From Bradyrhizobium macuxiense (lineage in GTDB: Bacteria > Pseudomonadota > Alphaproteobacteria > Rhizobiales > Xanthobacteraceae), in NCBI RefSeq assembly GCF_001542415.1, contig NZ_LNCU01000039.1, positions 271,319 through 335,318 on the forward strand: a stretch of DNA of 64,000 nucleotides, read 5' to 3'. How positions within the stretch are numbered: position 1 is the first letter of the stretch; every line of letters begins with the position of its first letter. The notes beneath the pieces were generated by a model. It was not told the origin of the DNA. It worked only from the letters and a program-made list of their open reading frames with translations, and ran no database searches. A program made the position numbers and the translations under genes. Positions 51,791-61,129 of this stretch are shown here, piece after piece.

Positions 51791-52913
51791 CTTGAACGTA
51801 ACCGGTTGGAACAGTGAAGCGCAGTACGAAGCAGGGACGCTGCTTGTACCCGGTCGCTCCTTGATTGCTCGTTCAGGCACGCTCGATACGACAGCAATTG
51901 GCAATTTGCCGCCAGCAGTCTCCCGCAAAATCGTCGCATCGGGTTCGATTCCGAACCTGGCGCTGCCGCGCGGGCTCGACCCGGTAGAACTTGCTAACAA
52001 TCTGCTGGCATTGAGGATCAAAATGGCTGACCGGCTAATTGCGAGCGGGATGGCGGATGTTCGACACGAAGGCGAACTGCTAAGGCAGCAGCACGAGACG
52101 ATCGGCAACAAGATCATCGAAGCCGCTAACGCTATGGCGAAAGCGAAAAAGAGCGCACACATAAGGAAGTTCCTCGGGTGGCTCGCGGTCGGGCTCTCGG
52201 TCGCGGCCGCCGTGGTCACCGGTGGCACTCTTGCGACAGTTGCCGCGGCAGTGACAGTTGGCGTTGCGGTGCTCAACGAAACGGGTGTCGTCGACAAGAT
52301 GACCCAGGCGATTGCCAAACGTCTCATGCAAGACGGCAACATGGATGCTGCCCAAGCGAACAAAGTGGCTGTCGGCATCACGATGGGCATCATATTGTCG
52401 GTTACCGTGCTGACGGCAGGCGCCGGGCTTATGGGTGGGGCTGCGAATGGAGCCCGCGCGGCCGCTATGTGGAGCCGCCTTGGTGAGGCCGGCGCGTCAG
52501 CTCTCCGTGGACTTGCCTCCCTCGCAAAGCAACCGGGCTCGTTGGCAACCGTCCTCTCAAGGGCCATGAATCAAGCCGCTTCCACGATTGCAGATACAAC
52601 CTCGAACGCTACCAGGATTGCTCAGATCAGCCAGAAGGTTTCGACTGCCGCCCGCGTTGGCGAGGCAACTGCTTCGTTCGGCGGGGCCGCTGCGGGCATA
52701 GCGAATGGGGTTCAGCAGAAGGAGGCCGCGGACACTCAGGCGGACGCTTTGGACATAAGGAAGCGAATTACGTGGATGAAAGAGCTTCAAAACAACGAGA
52801 TGGACTTCATCAAGCGGCTCGTCCTCGACCAAAAGGCGACCACGCAGAGGATTGCCGAGGCTATCGAGAGCCGCAGTGCAAGCGATGCGTCTCTCATCCG
52901 TGCCTTCGCCTAA
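51780..52913 (+). CDS. sctE: SctE (SseC/EspD/YopB-like) pore-forming translocator
   Basis: A 377-residue protein. Two hydrophobic segments lie in the middle, FLGWLAVGLSVAAAVVTGGT (about 137-160) and VAVGITMGIILSVTVLTAGA (about 198-220). They are separated by a region with INETG-like VLNETGVVDKMTQAIAKRL, the pattern of SseC/YopB/EspD. Amphipathic helices flank both. It would insert in a eukaryotic membrane as the major translocon subunit. The ATG lies inside the chaperone's end. Symbiotic rhizobial systems use NopX/HrpF-type translocators instead. Confidence 0.8.
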   Translation: MAHSLNVTGWNSEAQYEAGTLLVPGRSLIARSGTLDTTAIGNLPPAVSRKIVASGSIPNLALPRGLDPVELANNLLALRIKMADRLIASGMADVRHEGELLRQQHETIGNKIIEAANAMAKAKKSAHIRKFLGWLAVGLSVAAAVVTGGTLATVAAAVTVGVAVLNETGVVDKMTQAIAKRLMQDGNMDAAQANKVAVGITMGIILSVTVLTAGAGLMGGAANGARAAAMWSRLGEAGASALRGLASLAKQPGSLATVLSRAMNQAASTIADTTSNATRIAQISQKVSTAARVGEATASFGGAAAGIANGVQQKEAADTQADALDIRKRITWMKELQNNEMDFIKRLVLDQKATTQRIAEAIESRSASDASLIRAFA

Positions 52914-52956
52914 TCATTTCTAACAGCCTTCTCTTGCGAGCGTAAGGAACGCATTC

Positions 52957-53826
52957 ATGCTAGGTGCTATCGAGCGTGTAAATGTCGTCGGCGTTGATCC
53001 ATTGGACAATGCCGCGCATCGTCAGCTTTCGCCGAGTTCGCCCTCTGTCTCCCTCCGCGGCGCCCGCGCACCAGAGGCGACCACTACTCAGTCGCTTGCC
53101 CATAGTGTTAACGGCGCGCCAAGTTCTGCACTGCTTGGAAACTCGGGGTTTCCTGAGCGTGTTACTCAGCAGACGCTTTCAGGTATTGCGCCCAAGCTCG
53201 AGGACTTTGCGACGGGGAGCAACATGTCGGCGATCGCGGCGCTCATTGTTCGTCTCAATTCTGAGCTTCGCAAAGCGGCCAGAGAGGACATGTGGGCTGC
53301 GGTTGGCGCCGATATCGCTGCGCAGGACGCGGCCGCCAAGTCGATTCGAAGTTCAGGGCTCTACCAGTTGTTTGGCTCGATCGCCGCATCGAGTGGCGCT
53401 ATCGCCGGCGCCGGCATGAACCTCAAGGGTGCTCGCCAGAGTCAATTGCGATTCGAAAGCAATGCACCCAAGTCCTCGTCTGGTCTTGACGCCCACACTT
53501 CTAATAGCATGGGCCATTTAGAAGTTACGCGCATGGCTCACGCGCAAACCGCGGCCGCAGAGGAGACCATGAAATGGGGGGGCATGGCCGCCATGACAAC
53601 GGAAACGTCCAAGATCGCGGGGGCCGGCATGAACATGGCGTCCACTCAATGTCAGGAAGAAAAGGCGAAGCATGACGCGGATAGCACCAAGGCGAAGGCC
53701 CACGCGGAGGACGAAAGGCAATTCATCGATTACTATCAGACGCAGATTCAGGACATGCTGAGCAAGCTTGCGGAGATGCGTAGTGCTGATAGCGAGACGA
53801 GGAGCAAACTCGTCAACATGGCCTGA
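52957..53826 (+). CDS. sctB: SctB (SseD/EspB-like) minor translocator
   Basis: A 289-residue protein. It has a polar N-terminal 100 residues, one weakly hydrophobic Ala/Gly-rich segment (LFGSIAASSGAIAGAGMNLK, about 130-150) and a second (GGMAAMTTETSKIAGAGMNM). The C-terminus is charged and helical, ending DMLSKLAEMRSADSETRSKL. It follows the SctE-like gene by 43 bases. The position and composition suit the second pore subunit; sequence is divergent. Confidence 0.6.
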   Translation: MLGAIERVNVVGVDPLDNAAHRQLSPSSPSVSLRGARAPEATTTQSLAHSVNGAPSSALLGNSGFPERVTQQTLSGIAPKLEDFATGSNMSAIAALIVRLNSELRKAAREDMWAAVGADIAAQDAAAKSIRSSGLYQLFGSIAASSGAIAGAGMNLKGARQSQLRFESNAPKSSSGLDAHTSNSMGHLEVTRMAHAQTAAAEETMKWGGMAAMTTETSKIAGAGMNMASTQCQEEKAKHDADSTKAKAHAEDERQFIDYYQTQIQDMLSKLAEMRSADSETRSKLVNMA

Positions 53827-53879
53827 GTGCAACCCATCATTTGAACAAACGATGTTTTAGACCGGAAGGAGGGTAGAAA

Positions 53880-54410
53880 ATGATCAATGCAACTGCAAGC
53901 GTGCCGTCCTACAGTGCGGACCATGCCCTCACAGATGGGCAGTCGCTATATGCGACCATGATGCTGCTCATGATGGAGCGACACGGCATCTACGAGACGC
54001 AGCTCCGGGCTGATTATGCCAGCATGCAGGCGCGTAACAATCTTTTGAAAGACATGAATAGCGCATTGGCGACTCTGCGGGCCGAAAGGCCAAATGACGA
54101 CAAGACTGTTAAAGCGTACGGCACCTTTGTCGATTCGCAAGGCAAGACCCGAAGCGTCTATGAGTTCATACAGGCGAATGGCATCGCCATCGAGAAAATC
54201 AATAACGACGTATATGGCATACAGGCGGAGTTCGACGCCGCGATCAACAATCTCAAAGCGGCGATTGATAGCGCCAACAGCGAAGGGCAAATGGCAGTGA
54301 TTTCGCTTCAAGGGCTTCTGGATAAGCTCAATCAGGTCACTCAATTGACATCTAACGTTCTGTCGAAAGACGAAAAGGCCAAGGAGGCCGTCATTGGCAA
54401 TATTCGATGA
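53880..54410 (+). CDS. sctA: EspA/SseB-like filament or tip protein (SctA)
   Basis: A 176-residue helical protein: LYATMMLLMMERHGIYETQL near the N-terminus and a long C-terminal coiled-coil segment (IEKINNDVYGIQAEFDAAIN, LLDKLNQVTQLTSNVLSK). Size and layout resemble EspA/SseB, which form the filament on top of the needle in EPEC and SPI-2 systems. GGAAGGAGGG lies about ten bases upstream. It is the third secreted-translocator gene in a row, completing an A-B-E set. Confidence 0.58.
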   Translation: MINATASVPSYSADHALTDGQSLYATMMLLMMERHGIYETQLRADYASMQARNNLLKDMNSALATLRAERPNDDKTVKAYGTFVDSQGKTRSVYEFIQANGIAIEKINNDVYGIQAEFDAAINNLKAAIDSANSEGQMAVISLQGLLDKLNQVTQLTSNVLSKDEKAKEAVIGNIR

Positions 54411-54960
54411 TGGGCCAGTATTGACGGCTGCGGGCAGGTAATCGCTGCTACACTACAAAACGTTACAGGAAGGGTCAGCACGATGCGGTCAATCAATTAG
54501 TTGATAGATCCATAGCGGCCTGTTCTGGTCTTGTGGTGGATCGTTACGGAGGAGCTCGTCTTTGGTTCATCCGCGGAAGGAATGATCGGTCCCGCTGCCC
54601 TTGGCAACAGGAAACGCTGGCAGTCTTTCGAAAAGTACCGCGATCGGAGTCGCTGATCAGCAGCGGATCAGCGTCGCTGCAGTCTGTCAGTTGCCTTGTC
54701 GTTCTTCCGAGGTCGAAACCCATGTGTATGCGAGGCGATTTCAAAAGCTTCGGGCTCGATCCACCGGTTGAACTATGGCGGGGGCTCCCGATTGAGTCGT
54801 TACGTTGCGCCGGCGGACGCCTTGGGAGCGGGGTCCCAGCCCACATGCTGCCGGTGATATTCGCCGGTATACGTGCGCCAGCGAGGCGCCTCTCGGAAGA
54901 GGCGGCCGCGCGGTCTTATGAAAGGCGCCATGCATATTTGCTCTGACTGCGAATGCCTTG
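54411..54960. other. intergenic region after the translocon
   Basis: About 550 bases. A weak inverted repeat ATCAA/TTGAT lies around 54495. Overlapping ORFs of 100-137 codons exist on both strands, but none shows recognised motifs or a ribosome-binding site. No gene is called. Confidence 0.3.
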
Positions 54961-55927
54961 TCACGCTCTGCGAAGAAACACCTCGTGCTCCAGGCCTGGC
55001 GGTCCAATGCTGGCTATGTAGTCCAATCCGCGGATGGTCAATCTTGTCTCCGGCCGCACTTCGTCCGGGAGCACACCATGCAGCCGCATTCCTTTCTTGA
55101 AGTCCTCGCTCGCCCACTGCTCACCATGCTCCCATCCTTGCGGAAGATACAGCTCGAGTGCTGGCATCGCAGGTTGCGATTGCGCGCCTGAAATGCTGCG
55201 CCGGTCGTTGAATTCTCAAGAGTCCATGATGGCATCGAACTTGGCTGATTGATGCTGTCCGCTGGCGAATGGCCGCCCGAAGCGATCATCTCGAGGAGCT
55301 TCGCCGTATCCAGACTCTCAGTGGGCAATAAGCCAGTCTGCTCCGCGCCCGGCCGGTATGGATCCGGCTGGATTGACTTCGTCTTCTGGCGAACGGACGG
55401 GAGAAGCGAGCATCCCTATAAGCTCTGCGGTATCGAGACTTTCGGTTGGCAGCTGATCAACCGGATCCATACCGTCCTGACGCTCCGCCAAATTGTCGAT
55501 CGTCTGCGAGAATGTCGGTTCGTCATCCAGGAGCCGCCGAAGTTTCTCCGGGTCGACACTCAAGATCGGCGAGAAGGCCCAGAACATCAACCGCCAGCGT
55601 AGCTCCTTCCGCACCGGAAGTGCGCCCGGCGTTGCGGTATTCACGGATCGATCATGCCGAGCCCGCGGATGAGGCTCTTGGAAACAGCTTATTTGCAAGC
55701 TCGAGGAGTGCGATGTGGTCCAGCTGATCAATCTTCTTGCCGCGGGCGGCGAGGCCCCCTGCAAACTTGAGGAGGTTCTTGACGGAGACTTCGACGGCTT
55801 TCCTGGCGCGTTTACTGGCGGCAGCCGCGTCCTCGATGAGACTCTTGTCTTTCGTGGAGGGAGGATGATCGGCGCGGGTTGCGCCTTTCCAGGATAGCCG
55901 GGTCACGATACTCGAGAAGCACTTCAA
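54961..55927 (-). pseudogene. fragmented minus-strand gene, possibly a rhizobial repeat-type effector
   Basis: Pieces of protein-like sequence lie in different minus frames. These are DKSLIEDAAAASKRARKAVE with VKNLLKFAGGLAARGKKIDQ (55927-55652), FSQTIDNLAERQDGMDPVDQ with LPTESLDTAELIGML (about 55640-55318), LPTESLDTAKLLEMIASGG (from about 55328), and LELYLPQGWEHGEQWASEDF (55167-54961). The LPTESLDTA motif occurs twice in adjacent fragments. Several frameshifts separate them. The first piece resembles the SAM-like recombinase N-terminal repeats seen in some rhizobial effectors, but I cannot name the family. Confidence 0.4.
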
Positions 55928-56004
55928 GCGCGGAGCTTATCTTCTGGTCGCATCGTGTGCTGCCTTGGTATGTGCAAGAAGCGCCTGGCCGATTGGTCGA
56001 CGAA

Positions 56005-57010
56005 CAGCTCGGCAATTCAAAGCGCGTGCCGACCACCGCAATCGTAGCGATCGCCGCGATCAGGACTCCAAGCAGCATGGCGGCAAAACCAGCCTGTCTG
56101 ATACCTGATAGATCGTTGCTGCCGAGTGCGTGTCCGATGCGCACGTTCATCGCCATTCCGATGCAAAACGGGATCATGAATAGGGCAGCTGCAACCTGGA
56201 ATGCGATCTGATGGGCGGCAACCGCTGTGGTATTGATCACACCCATCAGGAGGGCCGTCGCAGAGAAAAGACCCGATTCCATGAAAATAGCGACCGAAAT
56301 CGGGGTGCCGACCACGAGGAGTTCCAGCATCAATGGCCAATCGAACCGCCAAAGATATCGGAGCACCTGGTAGTCGCGAAAAGGACGGCAGCATGCAACG
56401 AACCAAATACCGGCCAGAAAGGTCCCACTGTTCACCAGGCTAGTCGCAAGGCCGGCTCCGAACAAGTCAAGCTGCGGCAAGCCGAACTTGCCGGTGATCA
56501 ACAGATAGGCCAGCAGTGCGTTGGTCGGGATGGCGGCGAGCGTGATCCACAAGGCCGGCGCCGGGCGATCGACCGCTGCCATGAAACTGCGGATCGCCAA
56601 AAACCACAGCGCCGGCAAGATACCACAGGCGAGCCCGAGCAGATATTGCTGAGCTAAGCGCGCGATAGCCGGCTCCTGGCCAAGCGCTAGCACGATTTGC
56701 TCGCCTTGCACCGGCAGAACCATGATCGGCGCCCATAGAGCGAGTGCAATCCATAGCCCCATGCGCAGCGAACTCCGTACCAGGGCTGTGTTTGCCGCGC
56801 CACGTGCTTGCGCCGCGAGCGGCCCTACTGCCGAGATCACGCCAGCTGCGAAGGTCAGGCCAACCGATAAGATCATACCGGCAAGCGCGGCTGCCGCGAG
56901 GGCCTCGATGCCGATGTGGCCGATCCAGGCCAGATCCGTCGCCATCATCGCGATCTGCGCAAGCTGCGTGAGCGCAATCGGGGTCGCGAGTGTCGCGTTG
57001 CGGCGAGTTC
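56005..57010 (-). pseudogene. MATE-family efflux transporter, truncated
   Basis: The frame from TLATPIALTQLAQIAMMATD through to IATIAVVGTRFEL matches the N-terminal two-thirds of MATE (NorM-like) multidrug/cation antiporters, with about eight or nine transmembrane segments. The 5' end has a stop just before the homology begins (about 57015), close to the IS30 element, and no start. The 3' end shifts out of frame at about 56010, losing the last third. It is therefore inactive. Confidence 0.75.
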
Positions 57011-57037
57011 GTCACTGAGGTGATGGCGAGCCACCCA

Positions 57038-57841
57038 TTTGGCCAACCCTGAGTTCACAAACGAAGTGCGACACTTCCTTGAGGAGGTGTTGCCATGGGG
57101 CGGACTTACAAGCAGCTCTCTCTGGACGACCGATGCGAGATTGCCTGCCTTTCGGCCAATGGCAGCTCGGTCCGCCAAATCGCGGCCCATGAGACCATCT
57201 ACCGCTTCATCTATGCCCAGCTCGCCCGTCCCACGGACTTCAACTGGCGGCGCTATTTACCGCGCGCCAAGAGCAGGCGAGGCTACCGCGGCAAGAAGGG
57301 CGGCAGTCCCGCAAGCTTCATCGAAGGCCGTGTTTCCTTGGCAAATCGGCCGATCGAGGTGGCCGACCGCAGCATCCCCGGACATTGGGAGGCCGACCTC
57401 GGCCAGGCCGTGCTGACCGTGCATGAGCGCACCTCGCGCCTGCTGCTCGGCATTCGCCTCGCCAGCAAGGTCGCACGCGGTGTCGCCCGCCATCTCGTGC
57501 GCTTCTTCGCGAACATGACGCAGGAGCTGCGCCAGACCGTCACCTTCAACAACGGCACCGAGTTCGTCGGTCATTTGGCACTGCATCGCCTCTCGATCGA
57601 GACCTTCTTCTGCGATCCTCACGCGCCCTGGCAGAAGGGCGGCATCGAGAACGCCATCGGAGGAATGCGTCGCTTGATCCCTCGCAAGACCGATCTGGCT
57701 ACCCTGTCCACAACCCGGTTCCGCCAATGCATCGCGGTTTACAACAACACCCCGCGCAAATGCCTTGACTACAGAACGCCTGCGAGTCCTTTGCCCGTCA
57801 AGTGTTGCACTTCGAGTGTGAATCCACCCAACTGGCGACGT
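57038..57841 (+). mobile_element. deleted IS30-family element
   Basis: Inverted-repeat ends are visible: GAGTTCACAAACGAAGTGCG at 57051-57070 on the left, and the reverse complement of the right end (57801-57826) reads GGATTCACACTCGAAGTGCA. The element is only about 800 bp, whereas IS30 relatives are over 1 kb; the loss is inside the transposase gene. It lies against the broken MATE gene. Exact outer borders and target duplication were not resolved. Confidence 0.7.
57095..57793 (+). pseudogene. IS30 transposase with an internal deletion
   Basis: The N-terminal HTH starts MGRTYKQLSLDDRCEIACLS to SSVRQIAA. It is then joined directly to HETIYRFIYAQLARPTDFNW, skipping about 80 residues present in relatives. 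A shorter gap removes residues before GQAVLTVHERTSR. The integrase-like core keeps GHWEADL, TFNNGTEFVGH and APWQKGGIENAIG (D-D-E). The end after DYRTPASPL is frameshifted relative to the family. It is not expected to be active. Confidence 0.8.
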
Positions 57842-58548
57842 CAGGATGATCGGTGCGTGTCGTCCCCTATCTTTCTCATTGAATGCCGCCGCTCCGGATT
57901 GCGCGCTTCAGCCAATTGCCCTGCTGACACGACATTCGCGCTCCGATCACGGGGCGCGTCATGGGCAACGTAATTGCTGATAGCATGTTCTCAATCGATG
58001 ACGCTCCGCTCAAAAATGGTGAGAGCGTTTTCGCCGGCAAGGAAAGCAGTCGCTGTTATGAATGTTGTACTTGCGACTTCGGCTGTTTCCCGTCAGACGC
58101 CGCTTGTCTCAAGCGCGACAACACGACGTTTGCAGCGAGCTGATGCAGCGAGAGGCGCATCATTCCTCGTTGGAAAACTCTCAAGCGGGATTAGCATGTC
58201 GATTGCTTGAAAGACGTGAGGAGATTTATGTGACCATGATGTTTCTCCAGGAACCCATTCGGGTTTTCAAATGAAGATTGCAGGATCCTTTCGATTTCAG
58301 ACAGCGCGCGCCTGTATTGCGACGATTTGTCACCTTCAGATCGTGGTTCGATTTGACGGTCGCCACCAATCAGCTTCTAAGGAGCACGGCAGGAATCTGC
58401 ATACCAGATTGCGGGTGTTGCACCCGAAGGCGATCTCTCGCCTGACCTTTCATCGGTACCTCAGGCGCGAGCATCGATCAACGGCGAGATGCCGAGCCAT
58501 TTCCCTTGAAGCTGAGCGACGACCAGGCAGCAGGGCTCGTGCTGGCAG
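57842..58548. other. gene-poor stretch
   Basis: About 700 bases with only short overlapping ORFs (60-93 codons), none with recognised motifs. Composition is mixed and protein-like frames break often, as in eroded insertion sequences. No RNA gene seen. Confidence 0.3.
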
Positions 58549-58764
58549 ATGATGAATGAGCTGATGCAGGACGATTGGGATCCTGAGCAACTATTCAGGC
58601 AACGGGACGAGCTCAAGGTCAAGTTGCTTCGTGCCCAATCGATCATAGCCGAATGTAAGGCAGAATTGGCGGAGCTCGAGCGGAGGCTTGAGCGTCGATC
58701 AGTCTCGTCGCCGATCGATGAACGCCAGGAGCGGAAATCTGCGGCAAACACTTCCGGCGCGTAA
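58549..58764 (+). CDS. small coiled-coil hypothetical protein
   Basis: A 71-residue ORF. Most of it is a strongly charged helix (LFRQRDELKVKLLRAQSIIA, then ELAELERRLERR) that looks like a coiled coil. No clear ribosome-binding site. It could be a T3SS-related chaperone-like protein or chance. Unknown. Confidence 0.35.
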   Translation: MMNELMQDDWDPEQLFRQRDELKVKLLRAQSIIAECKAELAELERRLERRSVSSPIDERQERKSAANTSGA

Positions 58765-59461
58765 GATGCGCGCCACGCAAATCCCAGAGCGTCAATGATC
58801 CTGTCGACCCGCTGGCTGGCATGTTCACGAGTCAGTCCTGGGACCGTTGAAAACGACGGACGCTCGTGAACGCGGAGTCTCTTCAGACTTAGCAAAGCCT
58901 TCAATATCTATCGTGTTGCGAACCGACGGCCGAAATGGACGTCTAGATGCGGCACTTCTATCGACTCCGTTTCTCTGTTGTTTGCGGAGCGTTGGCCAGC
59001 GGACGCGCGTTAGATTGATGACGCAGACAGGGGCGTATCATCCGCGATTCCGACCGGACATCATCTTTCCGGATTGGGCCGCTCACGCAGAGGTCTTCGA
59101 ACTCTATTGTTAGAGAGCTAAACCGGAGTGCTTAATCGGCCGTGATTGCTCGGTAAGATCGAGGTACGCCACGACCTGGGCAGTGATCGGGAAAGCTGAC
59201 CAGCCTCATTGGGCATCGCCTGGATGTTATGAGAGCTGCCCGACTATGTTCCTCAGGGTAGGTTCTCGAGCAGGGGCTGATAATGGCAATCACCTGAGTT
59301 CGCGGATGCCAAAACGAGGATTCGAGGCACATCCAAATCCATATGCGGACAGCGATTTCGACAGCTTCTCGAAAGCTTGGACGAATACGAACCAACGTGG
59401 ATAGGCTTAGAGATGAGGTTGGCGTGGGCTCGCATGGTTTCGATGCATCTGGTGCTGCACA
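58765..59461. other. gene-poor stretch
   Basis: About 700 bases. Short ORFs on both strands lack recognised motifs. No repeat, tts box or RNA gene found. Confidence 0.3.
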
Positions 59462-60238
59462 GTGCCGGTGCAGAACGCCGATCTGGAAGAGCAGCAAGCT
59501 CGGGCCGAACAAGAGGCCTTTGAGCAGCAGCTGGATGCAGCGCGGATGGCCGATACCGCCCGCCTTCACCGGCGTCCCGGCCCTAAACCGCCGGCCAATG
59601 TGTCTGGTACGGATCGCGATTACATTTGGACCATGATTGAGGCCGTCGGCAAGCGCCGAAAGCTGTCACACGCGACGGCCGAGAAATATATCCAGATGCT
59701 TTACAAGGTGGCAGCGTACCTGGGCGAGAGACGCCAATCGCCCGAAGAAACTGATGACAAGACGTTAAATGAGCTTTTTGAGACGGTGTTCAAGAACAAC
59801 AAGCATGTGGGTATTGCACTGCAGGCTCTCCAGGAGCAGCGTGGCGGGCTTAGAAGGCGTAAACGTGGCGCGACTGCTGGGTGTATACGTGGCGCGTATT
59901 CGGCATCCGTTGGGCGTATACCTGTCGCCCCAACCGAGGCTGATGCTCCGCTTATCGAAAGCATTATAGAAGAAGGGGTCAATAGAAAGCATTGGGCGCC
60001 GCCTAGCCGATCGCTCACCCGCTCCGCCAGACGGGGTCTCTTTGCCGCTTACGGATCAGTTCTGGATGTGGCAGTTGGTCCATACGAAAAGAACATGAGC
60101 GCATGTGAGCAAATGTTGGCCCTTCGCCCGATCGGAAAGTCCATCAGCGAAGCCTACAGTCGCGCGAGCAGAGTTGAGGGCATCCCGCAAGCGCGAAGGC
60201 TCCACCTTGGCACGATGAGCGTCGTTGGCGTGTCTTAG
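59462..60238 (+). CDS. hypothetical protein with a recombinase SAM-like segment
   Basis: A 258-residue ORF with a GTG start. The segment DRDYIWTMIEAVGKRRKLSH, ATAEKYIQMLYKVAAYLGER and NELFETVFKNNKHVGIALQA resembles the SAM-like N-terminal domain of tyrosine recombinases, also reused as a repeat in some rhizobial effectors. The C-terminal 120 residues look unstructured and may be a frameshifted tail. It lies just upstream of the thioredoxin gene. It may be a relic. Confidence 0.4.
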   Translation: MPVQNADLEEQQARAEQEAFEQQLDAARMADTARLHRRPGPKPPANVSGTDRDYIWTMIEAVGKRRKLSHATAEKYIQMLYKVAAYLGERRQSPEETDDKTLNELFETVFKNNKHVGIALQALQEQRGGLRRRKRGATAGCIRGAYSASVGRIPVAPTEADAPLIESIIEEGVNRKHWAPPSRSLTRSARRGLFAAYGSVLDVAVGPYEKNMSACEQMLALRPIGKSISEAYSRASRVEGIPQARRLHLGTMSVVGVS

Positions 60239-60332
60239 AGCATAGAAAAGCTGATCGTCGGGTTGACAACTGAAAATTCTGCACCACACCGTCACATGTG
60301 GTTCAACATCTTCTTCGGTCAAAGGAGCAGCG

Positions 60333-60653
60333 ATGGCTACCGTGAAAGTCGATATCAATAACTTCCAGTCGGAAGTTCTGGAATCCGCAGCACCCGTCGT
60401 CGTCGATTTCTGGGCCGAATGGTGCGATCCCTGCAAGATGATTGCTCCGAGCCTCGAGGAAATCTCCGTCGAGATGGAAGGCAAGGTCAAGGTCGCCAAG
60501 CTCAACATCGATGAAAACCCGGAACTCGCCGCCCAATTGGGCGTGCGCTCTATTCCGGCGCTCGCGATCTTCAAGGGCGGCGAGGTGTCCGATTTCTCGG
60601 TCGGCACCAAACCGAAGACAGCTCTTTTGAACTGGATTTCGAGCGCTGCTTGA
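60333..60653 (+). CDS. thioredoxin with WCDPC active site
   Basis: A 106-residue thioredoxin with the usual fold: VVDFWAEW before the active site, the cis-Pro block [14 protein letters not shown], and KTALLNWI at the C-terminus. The active site is WCDPC instead of the WCGPC of housekeeping TrxA, which should raise acidity near the redox Cys and change its potential or partners. AGGAG precedes the ATG at 60333. It is a stand-alone gene among effector-related sequences, so it may be an accessory thioredoxin. Confidence 0.88.
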   Translation: MATVKVDINNFQSEVLESAAPVVVDFWAEWCDPCKMIAPSLEEISVEMEGKVKVAKLNIDENPELAAQLGVRSIPALAIFKGGEVSDFSVGTKPKTALLNWISSAA

Positions 60654-61048
60654 TCGATATCGCTCAATTTGTCTTATTGGCGCGGGCCTCGCGTAGCTGC
60701 TTGATTTCCACTCGTACGGATCAGTGGCTCTTGGTTGGTTAGGTATTTGCCTGGACGGAGAAAGAGCCCGTGCTCCCGCTGTCCAGACAACGGTGCGGGT
60801 CGAGTCTCGGGAACTGAAACTGGAAGAAGGCGGCCTCAGTGGCCGGCAAATGACGCGATGGTAGCTTAGCCGGACGCGTTACTTTCTGCTAAGGGGCCAC
60901 CTCCGAACTGGAGAAAGGATGCTGTGGTCTTGCCGCATTTGGAAATCTCGAGCTTCCAAGCTTTCTCACTCTGATATCCATAGTTGCTAATCGGCGAGCT
61001 TGGCGGGCTTATGACGCGACACCCTGACGCGGGTGTTCTCGTCGCGAT
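60654..61048. other. intergenic region before the tts-box effector gene
   Basis: About 395 bases without a supported gene. A minus-strand ORF of 70 codons from 61078 has no motif. No clear terminator for the thioredoxin gene. Confidence 0.3.
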
Positions 61049-61070
61049 CGTCAGCATCTCGTAAGCTGGA
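61049..61070 (+). promoter_or_regulatory. tts box upstream of the SKWP-repeat effector gene
   Basis: GTCAGCATCTCGTAAGCT, preceded by C and followed by GGA, matches the rhizobial tts-box core GTCAG-TT-TCG-AAGCT with one mismatch in the TT. It is about 60 bases before the effector start, in the right orientation. TtsI would activate this gene. No ttsI gene is in the window. Confidence 0.75.
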
Positions 61071-61129
61071 CTCCGCAATATCCCGTGATCAGAAACCGGC
61101 GGCCGGCCTTTTAAAACGGGAGACTAGGC

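Noticed and set aside
60056..60667. A 203-codon minus-strand ORF covering the thioredoxin gene
   Set aside because: It is antisense to a clear thioredoxin with a good ribosome-binding site; no independent motif.
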